Positions 48,701 to 60,144 of a stretch of DNA of 64,000 bases are shown here, piece after piece (position 1 is the first letter of the stretch; each line of letters opens with the position of its first letter). The position numbers and the translations under genes are program-made. The notes below the pieces were generated by a model, which was given only the letters and a program-made list of their open reading frames with translations, searched no databases and had not been told where the DNA came from. Source of the DNA: Aquilaria yunnanensis (Eukaryota > Streptophyta > Magnoliopsida > Malvales > Thymelaeaceae); assembly GCA_039654915.1 (NCBI GenBank), contig CM077596.1, positions 55,178,501 through 55,242,500 of the forward strand. The letters run 5' to 3'.

Positions 48701-50323
48701 TGCTTTTGTACCCTGTGATTAAGTTTAGTGGTGTTTGTGTCATCTCAGCCTTACTGCCCGTAGATGAGCTGTAAAATTTTGGTGTTACTGTGCTATTAGA
48801 GACATTCTCAGATCTTCTGAGAGTCTGATGCAGGACCATTCTGTATCATGTTTAGTTGTAATTGCTATAGGAGTTATCATTTTGTGCAGAAGACTATTGT
48901 TGAGGTTTTATTTGTGGTCAACATGATAACTTGAAGCTTTTTTCCCTCAGAAGCATTATGGTATTGTTAATGTGTTCTGGAAAATTACTGGTATTGTTGA
49001 GGTGGTCTTTCTTGTAATTTTTTTGACCTTTTCTCCTTGCTGTAGGAATTGGAAGCTTGCATTTAAATCAACAAGTCCATTGCTATTGCTTGGGCTTGGC
49101 AGACTCATTTCTACATCAAGTGTGCACTATCAGGTATGATGCTACTTTTAGATTATCAGGTTACCTGTTCCCAGAAATTTCAAAAATTGTAGTGTTCTTT
49201 CTGTGACCATGTATGCTATTGGTTTGCATGGAAAAAATGTAGTTTTAAGGGCTGAATACCCTCGGAGCCCTCTAACTTGACTGACTCACACAAGTTAGTC
49301 CTTTCACTAGAACTCCGTCTATGTCAGTCCTTGAACTTTTAGACTTGGCATAAGTTAGTCCAACACTTGATAGAGACAAGCACATGCCATCACGTGGCCT
49401 GAATGCCGTGATAGAGAGAGAGGGTGTTTTGTCAAACACTGAAAGAGAGAGAGAGGGAGGGAGGGAGAGAGAGAGAAGGAGGTTGAGGCTACTTTACGGT
49501 GGCAATAGGAGCGCATGTGTGGTGGAGGGTGATTCCATAGAAGACTCGGATTACCCAATACTCTGGAGTTTATCTCAAACTGGGGAGTAAACAAGCATCA
49601 AGAATTATGACATGAAATCTTGGGATTGTTCTCTGTAACCAAGTCAGTCAATTAATTACAATTGTGCAACCAGTGCAAGGAGTGTTACATTGGATCTAAG
49701 TAAGATCACTCCTGTTTCAATCTCAAAATCATAAGCCTTGTCTGGGTTGCCTGTGCGGAGAGAAACAAAATAGTAACTTAAGATCTATGGGGAATTGGTA
49801 GAAAGTGAGAAGTCATTGGAACACCACAGTGAATCTTGATCCACCAAACTAGAAATTGAAGCAAGAAACAGGAACCAGTTGATTAAAATCAAAGCAAGCA
49901 ATGGATTTAAAAAGAATCAGAGAAGTGCCCAAAGGATAAAGATGTCCAGAGACAGCAAAAACCAAATCCACTTCTTGGCATTGACTTGAGGTTGCTGTTC
50001 CATGGAATGTTGGTTGAGGAACAGCTTCAAAAAATTGCACAGAGGAGGAGAAACACCAGCTACGAAGGTATTGCTCTTCAGGCTTTTGGGTTATCCATAC
50101 TGTTTGGTGGGCAATCCTGTTTTACAAGAGAATCAAAAAGTCAGACTGCTCTCTTGGGGTGAAATTTCAAAAGCAAAACCTCAGCAAGAGCCAAATTCAG
50201 GTAGTGCCAATGAGAGTGAGTGCAGGACTTCAGGCATCATTAGATATGTTCATTCCGAAAGTTTCTCTTTGGATGATCCGATCTGATCATGCCGGGATGA
50301 TAAGTATCTGTTTATTAAAAAGT

Positions 50324-50367
<44 letters not shown>

Positions 50368-52954
50368 TCTCTCTCTCTCTCATTTAGGTGACATGTTGGC
50401 ATGTGCTTGTTTCCATCACGGGTTGGACTCACTCATACCAAGTCTGAAAGTTTAAGGACTGACATAGATGGAGTTCTAGTTAAGGGACTAACTCATGGGA
50501 GTTAGTCAGTTTAGAGGCCTCTAGGGGTGTTTAGGCTTAGTTTTATACCATTTATGTTTTTGAGCGTAATGCATTGTCATTTTTTTCCATGTAGGTTCAT
50601 GTGGGGGAATATGGAGTGCATTGGAACTTCTTTTTCACGCTTGCTGGTGTATCTATGCTTACATCCTTGATTAATGTCCCCTCAAAATATTCTGGAATCA
50701 TCGGTTCATTAATTTTGATAGGTGTTTTTTCTAAATTAATTTGTTTATTTACTGATCTTAAGGTATTCTTTTCTTTGATTTTTAAATTACTCACATTGAA
50801 CTTTCAGGGTACCAAAGTTGGTTAATGAATGGGCTGAACTCGTACCTCCTATCTAATGAAAGGGGAACTGATGTCATTAGCAGAAACAAGGAGGGGATTT
50901 TCAGCATACTTGGTAAGAACAATTGGGAACTGAAGTTTTGTTCTTTCAGTGTCTTCTAGTTATTTTTTTCTATGTCTTTACGTTAGCTGCCTAGAATCTA
51001 GATACTGTTTTGCTTTTAGAAAGTACTTATGAGAGTTCTGTTTGTCCGCGTTTGAAGCCCCAATAACGGTAAAATAGAGTAGTATAATGTCTTAATACAC
51101 AAGAGAAATGAAGGCAAAACTAAAGGCGTGTGCATCTTTATTTATCTTTTTTTGGGAGCTTGCTTCTTTGAGCTGTAAATTTGGGCTGGGAAATTTGTTG
51201 CTTTATTTGAGGATTGATGCTGCAGCTGTGCAGAGGAGTTGAAGCAAGTAGGTTTTCTTGCCAACAAGTGCTCCAAGTATATTCACCAGCATTTAGCATT
51301 AAACCTGTTGCAATACTAGACAAAAAGAAACAACTTCAAATCCTGGTGGAAAAAAAATTGTGAATGTGTTCAATATGATAGAGTTTTTCTACCAAGGTAG
51401 GTGAGCAAAGAGGAAGGGGTAACAGTTTGATATATGGTATTGGTTGTGTGCCTTACACGGATGTAATTGGTGATGGTCATATAAGATGTGTAAGTTTCAA
51501 TCCAACTCTTCTAATCCGACACGGATTGTTAGTGTCCTCTGGTGCTTAATAAATTTATGATGTTTCTATAACATGAATTAGAATTCCAGTGACTGGAAAT
51601 TAATTTCTATCATCTGGCTTAGATTTTACTGTTTCTCTACTTGTCATTTTTCTTATTCCAAAAACCAAGGAATCTCTTGAGGTTACCCATTGTTATTATT
51701 CACAGGCTACTGGGGACTCTATCTCATTGGTGTCCAGGTCGGGTACTATCTCTTTTTTGGGGATTCTGCTATGCTGAGGGTCAACAATGGGACAAGGGTC
51801 AGGGTTTGGCTTCTGACTATTGTGTCTTGGTATGTGTTTTAAAGAATTATGCATTCGTATTTTCTTCCAGTTAATTGATTGCTTGAAAGGTCTCTTAGTT
51901 GATGTCCCTAATAAATTTTGCAGGCTATTTACATGTCTTCTAGACAGGCATGTTGAAAGAGTTTCCCGAAGAATGGTAGGTGTTGTTACTTCCTTTTACA
52001 TTAAGCTATATCAAATCATGTACACGTTATGATGCTAAAGCTAATTTGAATACAATTTTCACAGTGCAACCTGACTTATGTCGCTTGGGTGTTGGCTCAA
52101 AATCTACAGGTGATTTGTCTTTTTTTTTTTTTTTTCTTTCCTTCATTCAAGTGTGAACGTTCTGGTAGCTGATCAAATGCTTTTACACATCTGAATTCAA
52201 ATCATAACGGCTCATCCGAAGTATCCATTTTTTATGGTTCTACATATTTTTCCTTTCTTCCATTCCCATCTCTTTTCTCTTAATCGGCAAACTAACCAAG
52301 AACTTCTTTCCCATTCATCTGGTTTTTGTGTCTTTTGATTGTGCTTACATAATGAATTTTATGCACAATTGTCCTTTACATGAATATGGATCTTATATTT
52401 AACAATGGAAGTGCTCTAGACCACTTGTACACAATTTCATTCCTGTTTCTCCTGGTGTTCTCCCTTTGCTTTGCTTGACAGAAGGTATGTGATCACAGTT
52501 TAGGAATAAAATGCAGGCGGCTTCCTGTTTTTGGGTCTTAATCTTCCTTCGTGGTAAATAACTGCAACAACTGTTGTACTCATTTTGCAACAACTGTTGT
52601 TCTCATTTTTCAGCTTTTGGCCATATTGATGCTTCCTGATAACGTCTCCGGAAGCAAACTTTCAGCTCTTGAAAAAGCATTTGACAAGAATTTGCTGGCT
52701 TCGTTTTTGTTGGTAAAACTAACATCTTCCACATCCCTTGTTGTTCCATATCACAGTGCTGAGGCAATATTAACCTGATATTTCTTGCTTTGCTTTTTCA
52801 GGCGAATGTCCTCACAGGACTCGTGAACTTTTCAGTGGATACCCTCTCTGCTTCATCAGTCTCTGCTCTTTCAATCCTGGTTCTTTATTCCCTTGTCATA
52901 TCTTTTCTTGTCGGAATTGTCGATTTTTATGGCATTCGTGTAAAGTTTTGGTAG
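45709..52954 (+). CDS. PIGW: PIGW/GWT1, glucosaminyl-phosphatidylinositol acyltransferase
   Basis: Sixteen exons with GT-AG introns join in frame to 488 aa, close to yeast Gwt1 (about 490) and human PIGW (about 504): 45709-45758, 45844-45907, 46012-46054, 46138-46346, 46626-46699, 46850-46919, 47011-47100, 47944-48017, 49046-49133, 50595-50721, 50808-50912, 51706-51829, 51924-51975, 52065-52109, 52614-52712, 52802-52954. The product is a multi-pass ER membrane protein that transfers an acyl chain to the inositol of GlcN-PI, an early step of GPI-anchor assembly. Diagnostic stretches are [17 protein letters not shown] near the N-terminus, [26 protein letters not shown]-like [18 protein letters not shown], and a hydrophobic C-terminus ending in FYGIRVKFW. 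No stop or frame error was found. Intron 8 is about 1 kb; intron 9 carries an inserted element (49248-50537). AATAAA lies at 53281. Exon ends come from splice signals and reading frame only. Confidence 0.95.
49248..50537. mobile_element. Foldback TIR element in PIGW intron 9
   Basis: A 1290-bp insertion has long imperfect inverted arms of roughly 200 bp. Left (49248 on) and right (minus strand from 50537) share 'agttagtcc', 'actagaactcc', 'tctatgtcagtcctt', 'agacttgg' and 'acaagcacatgcca' in order, then (GA)n and (CT)n runs. The perfect 8-bp flank TAGTTTTA occurs at 49240-49247 and 50538-50545. The length of the duplication (8 bp) and the long arms fit hAT- or Mutator-derived foldback elements. 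The middle (about 49600-50290) encodes no protein I recognise. Confidence 0.85.
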
Positions 52955-53699
52955 ATCCATATTAGGGAAAACAATATGTAGCTTTCCATTAGGCTATTGG
53001 CGAGGCTGGTTACGTGTAACTGTGAGAGGTAAAAAATGCCAAAGGTTCAAGTGATAATGATCAATCAAGACTTCAACATGGATGACTCGAGCTGCAAGTT
53101 TCTTGTTTCTTTCAGGAAGTGGAATGGTTGGGGATAAAGTGTTCTTTAGAGCATTGGTATTAGATCATGAATTCGGGAAAACAGCAAGGATCTGTTTACA
53201 TCGATCTTAAAATTTGCCGATTCTTACACCCTTTAATAACTTTCTATTCATTATAATCCTAAAAACAAAAAAATCATGTTAATAAAATACCTCTAGTTCC
53301 TATGGGCCTAGAACTTGCGAGCCCAAAGGATTGAGCTTAGGCCAGGTGAAACCCTTTTAACAGTTTGTGACATACACCACCAACATTAACCTAACTGCTA
53401 AACGATGAAGTTTCAGTGGATCCGTTCCGAGCAGCGCTGCAAATTTAATCAAGCCTTTATCGAGATTGAAATTTTGGTTTTTGTTACTGGTCATGATGAA
53501 TAGTATCATAAGAAAGTACAGCGTAATTTTTATATTGAGTTTTCGGGATGTGCTGATTTTTGTTTTTAATATTCGTACGTCTCTAGTTTCATCTGAATCT
53601 TAGAGAAATCATTTAGGATTCCTATGTGATTTTATAAAATGTTGAACAAAAACACTAGCCTGTCTAAAAGTAAGTGTGCAAATCTTCACATGTAGCTGG
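52955..53699 (+). other. 3' UTR of PIGW and short spacer
   Basis: The 3' UTR probably extends to about 53300, past AATAAA at 53281. The rest is non-coding and ends at the MULE-like element. Confidence 0.45.
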
Positions 53700-53709
53700 A
53701 TTACAAAAT

Positions 53710-54501
53710 AAAAAAATATAAAAAAAACTCACCGTAGTTATGAGCTAGTACCATTTTATTCACAGTAGCTTTGAGTAGTTCCAATGTCATCACCAATGTC
53801 ATAGTTAGGGCCCAAATTGGTCACTAATGTTACTATTTGGTACTGAATGTGTCACCGACTATTAAAAACTTAATGGAAAACATAAAAAGTTGTTAGTTTT
53901 GAAATCCTAAGGTGTTTATATAACTTTTAATAAACTTTAAAAAATGTGTATAATTCACCATTTTCCTGTTTTGTGCAACAACCATCTCTATCTTTCTTCA
54001 AATCCATCATTGGTTCCTTTAGAAATGATATTTAAATTATTCACCACATTACAATACTACAAATAACCTAAACCCTCATAAAATGAAACTAATTTATTTA
54101 ATATTAATGTGTTTCTGATTATTTGCTTCCTGGTATGATAGTTTATGTAATCTATAATAACAAATGTCCAACGCTACCTCCTCCAGCATTACCTCTGTCA
54201 CCAGTGACGACTTCGGTGGTGATCAATGCAATGACTGATGTATAAAAAAAATGATAAGTTACACAATGTTCACGAACTTTATTAAAAGATGCATTAGTGT
54301 CTTAAGATTTCAAAAATAACAACGTTTCACTTTTTTCATTAGGCTTTTAACGATTAGTAGCATATTCGGTACCAAACTGTAACATTAATGGCCAATTTGG
54401 TGTCAAATTATGATGTTGGTAATGACATCAGAACTACCCAAAACTATTGTGACTAGATTGGTACTAACTCATAACTTCAATGAGTTTTTTTGTACTTTTC
54501 C
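53710..54501. mobile_element. MULE-like foldback element with ~240-bp TIRs
   Basis: A 792-bp element has a right end that reads, inverted, GGAAAAGTACAAAAAAACTC; the left end is a decayed version. The arms match over about 240 bp ('gttatgag(c/t)tagtacca', 'tttgg(t/c)accgaat'-like blocks). The 10-bp flank ATTACAAAAT is perfect at 53700-53709 and 54502-54511, in the 9-10 bp range of Mutator elements. No transposase is encoded. Confidence 0.88.
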
Positions 54502-54691
54502 ATTACAAAATTCATCATATTGCAATTCTAAGTTTGGCCATTTTATGTATGTGAATATGCACGTCTAGTTTATGTACAGACCATGGTTTTTTAAGTTTGT
54601 GCCTACCTGGTAGATCTTGGTACTAGAGCAAACTGATACAGAATGGACTAGTTTCATCTCATCTTATATGTTAGTCTGTACCAGTCTATAC

Positions 54692-57239
54692 TGTCACACC
54701 CCACACAGGCCCCAGCCTGTGCACTCTCAATACCACTCACCTTTCTACCCAAGAGTTATTTGGACACTCTTAAGCTCAGGTGTTATTAACTACCTTTTTA
54801 TTTTGGCTATTGATTGTTAGGTAGTTTTAAGTCTTATTTTCTTAAGTTGAAGGCTGGGAGGTGCCCCAGGAGGCTTAAGAGTTACTTAGAACAATTATCT
54901 GTAACTTAAGTAGGGCCCAACCACTAACTTGCAACACAAGGCAAGACTGTAAATCAATAACTTGCAATACAAGCAGGGCATACACTTAATCTGTTAAGTG
55001 TCTAGGATGTGTGCTCATCAAGTGTGCTACTTTCATGAATGACAACCAAGAAGCCCGCACCTTTGTAGTTTTGAAAATCAAGGTTTCCATGCACATGTAT
55101 ATTCGGCCAAACAAGTATCTCAAGAGGCTTCTTACATGAAACATAACCATAAGTTCATAGACTTAACATAACTTGGCACATAAGCATCCAACATATGTAC
55201 ATACAAAACCATGTACAATCCAGGCTACATACATACACAAAATAGCCTAAGTACAAGCATCACTAGCTTGGAACATACCAAGGATGCTACAAGTCCAAAA
55301 TAGCCAAGGTTAAGTTTTACAAGCTAAGTTTCATTAGTCCCTAAGAATATACCTAAGTCTGCAATACAGCAGCACACACTGAAGCATCAGCCCAATGACC
55401 ATATTCATGGTCATGAAAGTGAACACTACAATCAGAGCCATAGTCCACACATCCATCCTGCACCTAGACGTGTCCCACAAACTACACAAGCCTGCAAAAC
55501 TTAGAATATAAGTTTTGGTCTTAACCCATAAGACTTGTAATGCAAGCAATCAAGCCAAGATTGAGTTGGCATATACCTTGAGCAATAAAGGTACTACCTA
55601 GCACACAAACAAGCAACTCAAGCAAACCTACTCAAGCTGAATATCCTTGCCTGAAACAAAAATATATGGCCAATGAGTAACAATTACTCAGTAGGGATTC
55701 ACAAACGACCATATAAGGTCTATTTAGTTAAGTCCAAGACTTAACCTCTTCAAGCTTGCCTATCCTGCAAGAAAGACATGAAAACACCAAGATACAAGGC
55801 ATATAATACATATTCAATATTAACCGAGACATATGTATATATAAGCTTAAACACTATCTACATTGGGTTAGCACGCACAAACAAATCAAACAAGCACACA
55901 ACTCACGCACACACACAATGTTCATTCGGTTGAAATATTCACCCGAATGAATTATTCACTCGGTTGAAAATCACTAGCAAGCACACATCAAATCCTTGCA
56001 CTTTAAGCCTTCCAATTCCCCTCCAATCCACTAGAGCTCCAAGTTCACTAGTAAGTTGGCCTAACTTACTAGGAACTTTACGTGCTTGCCATTAAACCTT
56101 GACTAGCTAACCAATTAACATAAAACCAAATCTCCTCAATATGCCCATCTAGCAAACTAAGATCATATAGCAATATATAACCATCACTTAGCTGCCATTA
56201 TTACTTGATCATGGAAAAAGTACCAAGAATTCAAGTAAACGTGAAACCCTACCTCAAATTCAAGAGCTTGAGCTTTCGGTTGAGCTTGAGTATCTAAGGC
56301 CGAGATTAACTTCCAAATTAAGATTGCCTAGCACAACAAGGCCATCACTTAGCTATCATAGTCACTTGATCATGGAGATTTACCAAGAAAACAAGTGAGT
56401 TTATGGAGCTATACCTCTAATTTACTCTTGAACACTTTCGGCTAGCCTTGCATTCTTCAAAAAATTCAACTTCAACTTGGGTTTCTTGGTCGCCTAATGC
56501 CGAAAATGAAGACTCCAAGCTTGATTTTATGTCCAAGCTCCCATTCAACACACATTTGGCATGAATTCGGCAACAAAACGTCAAGAACACCAAGAACAAC
56601 CCAATGCCTTCAATACTCGGTCAAGACACAAATGAGAATGCTTGGGCCGAAACTAGTTCTTTATTTACTAAGTGGAATCATGCTTAACCGGTTATAGCCA
56701 CTTGTACCAAAAATGGCTTAATGACACTCTGGTCCTAAACTATTTTGCATGGCTCAATTCACCCCTCGAGGAACTCATGGCTAAAAATACATTCCTTAGC
56801 TCATGGCCTACATTGCCAAGCTTTAATCAAAATGGCTAAAAATGGTCATTAGCCCATGCATATTTTCGGCAATTTACCAAGATTAATTAAACCATATTAA
56901 TAATGGTATAAACCTTGGTGGAAGACAAACATGACCGGCCATCAAGTCACCAAAAAAAATTTGGTATAATTCTTCATTTCTCCTTGCACTTATTTGCATG
57001 GCTGAAATTTTTAGTTTAAGTTTCATAGTTTCAATTGCATCACTAGTTCAAGTGTGCATTGTAGTCCTCCAACTTTATTTTATGCCGGAAACATCATAGC
57101 CACATACACTTAAAACCCCAAACTTTCTTAGGTTTACACTTACACCCTTATCCTCATTTTCAAACAAGTCCCTCATGTTTTAAATTGGTGTTTCTCTATA
57201 TTCTTGGCCTAAGCCAAGTACTAAGGGATGGTCCTAACA
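54692..57239 (-). mobile_element. Solo LTR, Ty3/gypsy type
   Basis: A 2.55-kb element starts TGTCACACCCCACACAGG and ends GGTCCTAACA, with a perfect 5-bp duplication TATAC at 54687-54691 and 57240-57244. It has no polyprotein remnant. On the minus strand an acceptor-like 'ttttgtttcag' (about 55655-55645) follows 'tactcattggcc', an arrangement like that in the LTR at 2109-5508, so minus orientation is inferred. A 71-codon minus-strand open frame (55334-55549) with a hydrophobic stretch has no known match and may only be LTR leader. Confidence 0.75.
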
Positions 57240-57244
57240 TATAC

Positions 57245-57481
57245 TGACATCTCAATGTACCGCAATTTGCTTTTCAAAATTAGTTTTTTTTTAGGATCCA
57301 ATTCCTTTCCAAAATCTAATTTATTTTCAAAATTAAAATCCAATTTCTTTCTAAAATTAAAATCCAATTTTTGACCCAATTCCTTTTCGGTATGCAATTT
57401 ATTTCCAAAATCAAAATACAAATCCTTTTCAGAATCCATTCCCTAACCTTAACCACTACATGCTTTAAAGACAATAAAAAA
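57245..57481. other. Short spacer with a 'ccaattt' repeat
   Basis: At 57299-57420 the words 'aatccaatt' and 'tccaaaat' recur several times, a small degenerate tandem repeat. No gene is present. Confidence 0.4.
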
Positions 57482-57483
57482 TA

Positions 57484-57794
57484 CTCCCTCCGTCTCATAA
57501 AACTTGTCTTCTTTGATAATACACGTAAATTAAGACTTATCTACTTTTTACTTCTTTCTTTTAATATAAAACTATTAGTTTATTTATTTTTATATAAAGT
57601 ACATGTACTTATTTACTTTTTAAATGGCCCTACGTACTTTCACTCTTTAATTTTATCAACTTTCTCTCATTTCAATAAATGATGTATCTATAAAATAATA
57701 AAAAAGTTACCTTATTTGGAAAGATAGAAAGGGGACAACTATTTTGAAACTGCCAAAAAAGGAATAGAGGCAAACTATTGTGAAACAGAGGGAG
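57484..57794. mobile_element. Stowaway MITE (family B)
   Basis: The ends are CTCCCTCCGTCTCATAA and, inverted at the right, 'tgtgaaacagagggag', flanked by TA (57482-57483 and 57795-57796). It is 311 bp with an interior unlike family A. Confidence 0.82.
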
Positions 57795-57796
57795 TA

Positions 57797-59040
57797 ACAT
57801 GGATGACAATTGGGTGGGTTGAGTCAGGTTTGGGTCAGGTCATTTAAGTTCAAGTTTAATTGGGTTAGCATGTATTCAGGTTCAGGTCGGGTTATTTAGG
57901 TTCGGGTTGATTTTGAGTTGAGTATATTTCGCGTTCGGGTTGGGTCAAGCTAGGTTTATTTGGGTTCAGATCCAATCAAGTCGGGTTATCGGGTCTTAAA
58001 CCAAATTCAACTTGATTGTCGAGTTTACTCGGTTCACTGATATATAAATCAAAATGGCTGAATCGATTCAATTTTTTTAAATTTTGATTAAAATTTAATT
58101 TAACTATATATAAAAATAATAATTCAAAATTTATGAAGATATATTAATATATAATTTCTTTAATAAAATACTCTCTTTGTGTCAAGTTTTTTATAACATT
58201 CACTATTTAACAATTAATCTATGATTTTTTATTTTCAACATTTTAGTATATAAATGAAAAATTATTATATTAAATAATAAATAAAGACCAATAGTTTCTA
58301 AATATATATTTTCTTAATTTTTTTCTAACAAATAATCTCCCTTTATCTCATTTTCTTTGCTTCATTTAACTTTTCTGACTAATTTGACTTGAATTTATTT
58401 ATATTATTGTTTATTAAAAATTTAAAATATATTTAAAAACTATAATTTTTGATTTATCATTCATGTATAAAATATTTTTATTTATATATTAAAATGTTGA
58501 AAATAAAAATATATAGATAAATTGTTAAAACATGAATAGTGCAAAGAATTTGAAACAGATGGAGTAATATGAATAAATTCAGTTCAAATTATTTGAAAAA
58601 GTCAAATATTTTGAAGAATATGAGACGAAAGAAGTACTATAATTTCTAAAGCCTAATTATTCTTATCTCTTTATCATTATATCACTAATTGTTTATCATA
58701 GCTTTTATTCATTCGCTCTACAACGCAAAACAGATCAACAGAATAGAAAAAACTCATTTACATATATTAAATCATAAATTTTCTAAAGTATTTGCCAACT
58801 ATATATTTTATGTTGATTTAAGTTAAAATTAGGTCTTGTCGGGTTTAGTCATCAGGTCATTTTGGGTTTAGGCTCGGGTTTTCTCAGGTTTCACTTCAAT
58901 CGGGTTCGGGTTCAGGTCGAGTTGGGTGCAGCCAAGTTCAGGTCATTGATTTTTCTGGTCAAATCGGGTCAAGTCGAGTTTGGGTTTGGGTGGGTCAGGT
59001 CAAGTATTCGGGTCGGGTCAAATTTTTCCATTCCTAAAAT
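57797..59040. mobile_element. Non-autonomous hAT-like element with gggtc-rich ends, hosting nested MITEs
   Basis: The left 200 bp is full of 'gggttgggtca' and 'gttcgggtt' words and the right 200 bp of the same type ('tcgggtcgggtca'). In the middle lie two nested Stowaway-like elements. Terminal sequences 'atggatgacaattggg' and, inverted, 'aggaatggaaaaattt' are only loosely alike, and no target duplication was found. Confidence 0.45.
58171..58634. mobile_element. MITE inserted into another MITE of the same family
   Basis: The outer element runs from CTCTCTTTGTGTCAAG (58171) to the inverted 'gacgaaagaag' end (58634), with TA flanks. Its left half is a reverse-oriented copy of the 9975-10165 sequence. 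A forward-oriented relative (about 58335-58564, ending 'gaaacagatggag') interrupts it. Confidence 0.65.
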
Positions 59041-59044
59041 AATA

Positions 59045-59334
59045 CTCCCTCCGTCCCATTTTAATTGAAACATTTCTTTAGGCACGGAGATTAAAGTGTA
59101 CGTAATTTATGTTAATTTTTTATGTAGTAAAAGTTTAAAAAAATGATTAAAAAAGAAAAAAAAATTTGGGTTTTGTGCAGTGAAAGACTGAGTGGATATT
59201 AAAAAAATAGTCTTTATTGGGTTTTGTGTAAAATGATTATTTAATTGTTTAAACTTTTCCAAAAGAGGAAACATTTCAACCTTTTGGGACATCCAAAAAA
59301 GGAATATGTTTCAAGTAAATTGGGATAGATGGAG
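59045..59334. mobile_element. Stowaway MITE (family A)
   Basis: The ends are CTCCCTCCGTCCCATTTT and, inverted at the right, 'tgggatagatggag', flanked by TA (59043-59044 and 59335-59336). It is 290 bp and collinear with 44998-45284. Confidence 0.87.
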
Positions 59335-59362
59335 TACTACCTAATACTTGTGTTTTGTGAAT

Positions 59363-60134
59363 GGAAAAAATAACGAATAAACCACTAATGCTTTTGTGCT
59401 AGCCCGATTCACCCACTAAGGTTTTTTTTTTGCAAACAAATCACTGATGTTTCTGAGTCTGCTCAAATCGGCAACTCTAGTAACTTTTTTCTGTTAATTC
59501 TAATGGAATCTTAGCATAAAATACCAAGTTTAGTTCCTACATTTTATACTTTTGCTTTCAACCCTTATACAGTTTATTAATTTGACATTTAAACCACCTT
59601 CTTGAAGTTGGCATCGATCTTTGGACTCCATTTGTGAGTAGTAATTGAGATTCTCTTGAACTTGCTGATAGTGGCAACGATGTTCTTCCTTTTACTCTGC
59701 CTTATATTGTACCATAATCTTGCGTTAAGTATTAATATGAGAGAGACATCATTCAAAAGTGGTAGTGTGGGGCGAAAGGCATCCCATCTTGGGCAACGGA
59801 GATGGTACACTTTGAATGAGCTAGAAGCGACAGTGAAAAAACTGTGCCAAAAAAATGTAATTGTGGAAGGTGGTTATAGAATTTTATAAATGATGAAGGT
59901 AGCCTATTTGAATTGTTTTAAACCAAGTTGAGCTATTTTGTTAATTTTAAAAAGTTAATGATGGAGTTTTGTAATATTTCAAGAGTTGAGTGGTAAATTG
60001 GCCTATTTGAATAACGTTGGTGGTTTGTTTGGTTATTTTGAATAACATTAGTGGTTTATTCGGCATAAACAAAAACAATAGTGGCCGATTCGAGCTGGGT
60101 CCAAAACGTTAGTGGTTTATTCGTTATTTTTGCC
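59363..60134. mobile_element. MULE-like element directly upstream of the CWC21 gene
   Basis: A 772-bp element has left end GGAAAAAATAACGAATAAACC and inverted right end GGCAAAAATAACGAATAAACC; the arms continue with 'actaatg' and 'gattc' blocks. The 10-bp flanks TTTTGTGAAT (59353-59362) and TTTTGGGAAT (60135-60144) differ at one base. An interior 73-77 codon frame is open on both strands (59589-59889) and matches no family I know; it could be captured coding sequence. Confidence 0.82.
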
Positions 60135-60144
60135 TTTTGGGAAT

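Noticed and set aside
59656..59889. A possible small membrane protein (hydrophobic N-terminus)
   Set aside because: It lies entirely inside a MULE-like element and the reverse strand is equally open; there is no match to a known family.
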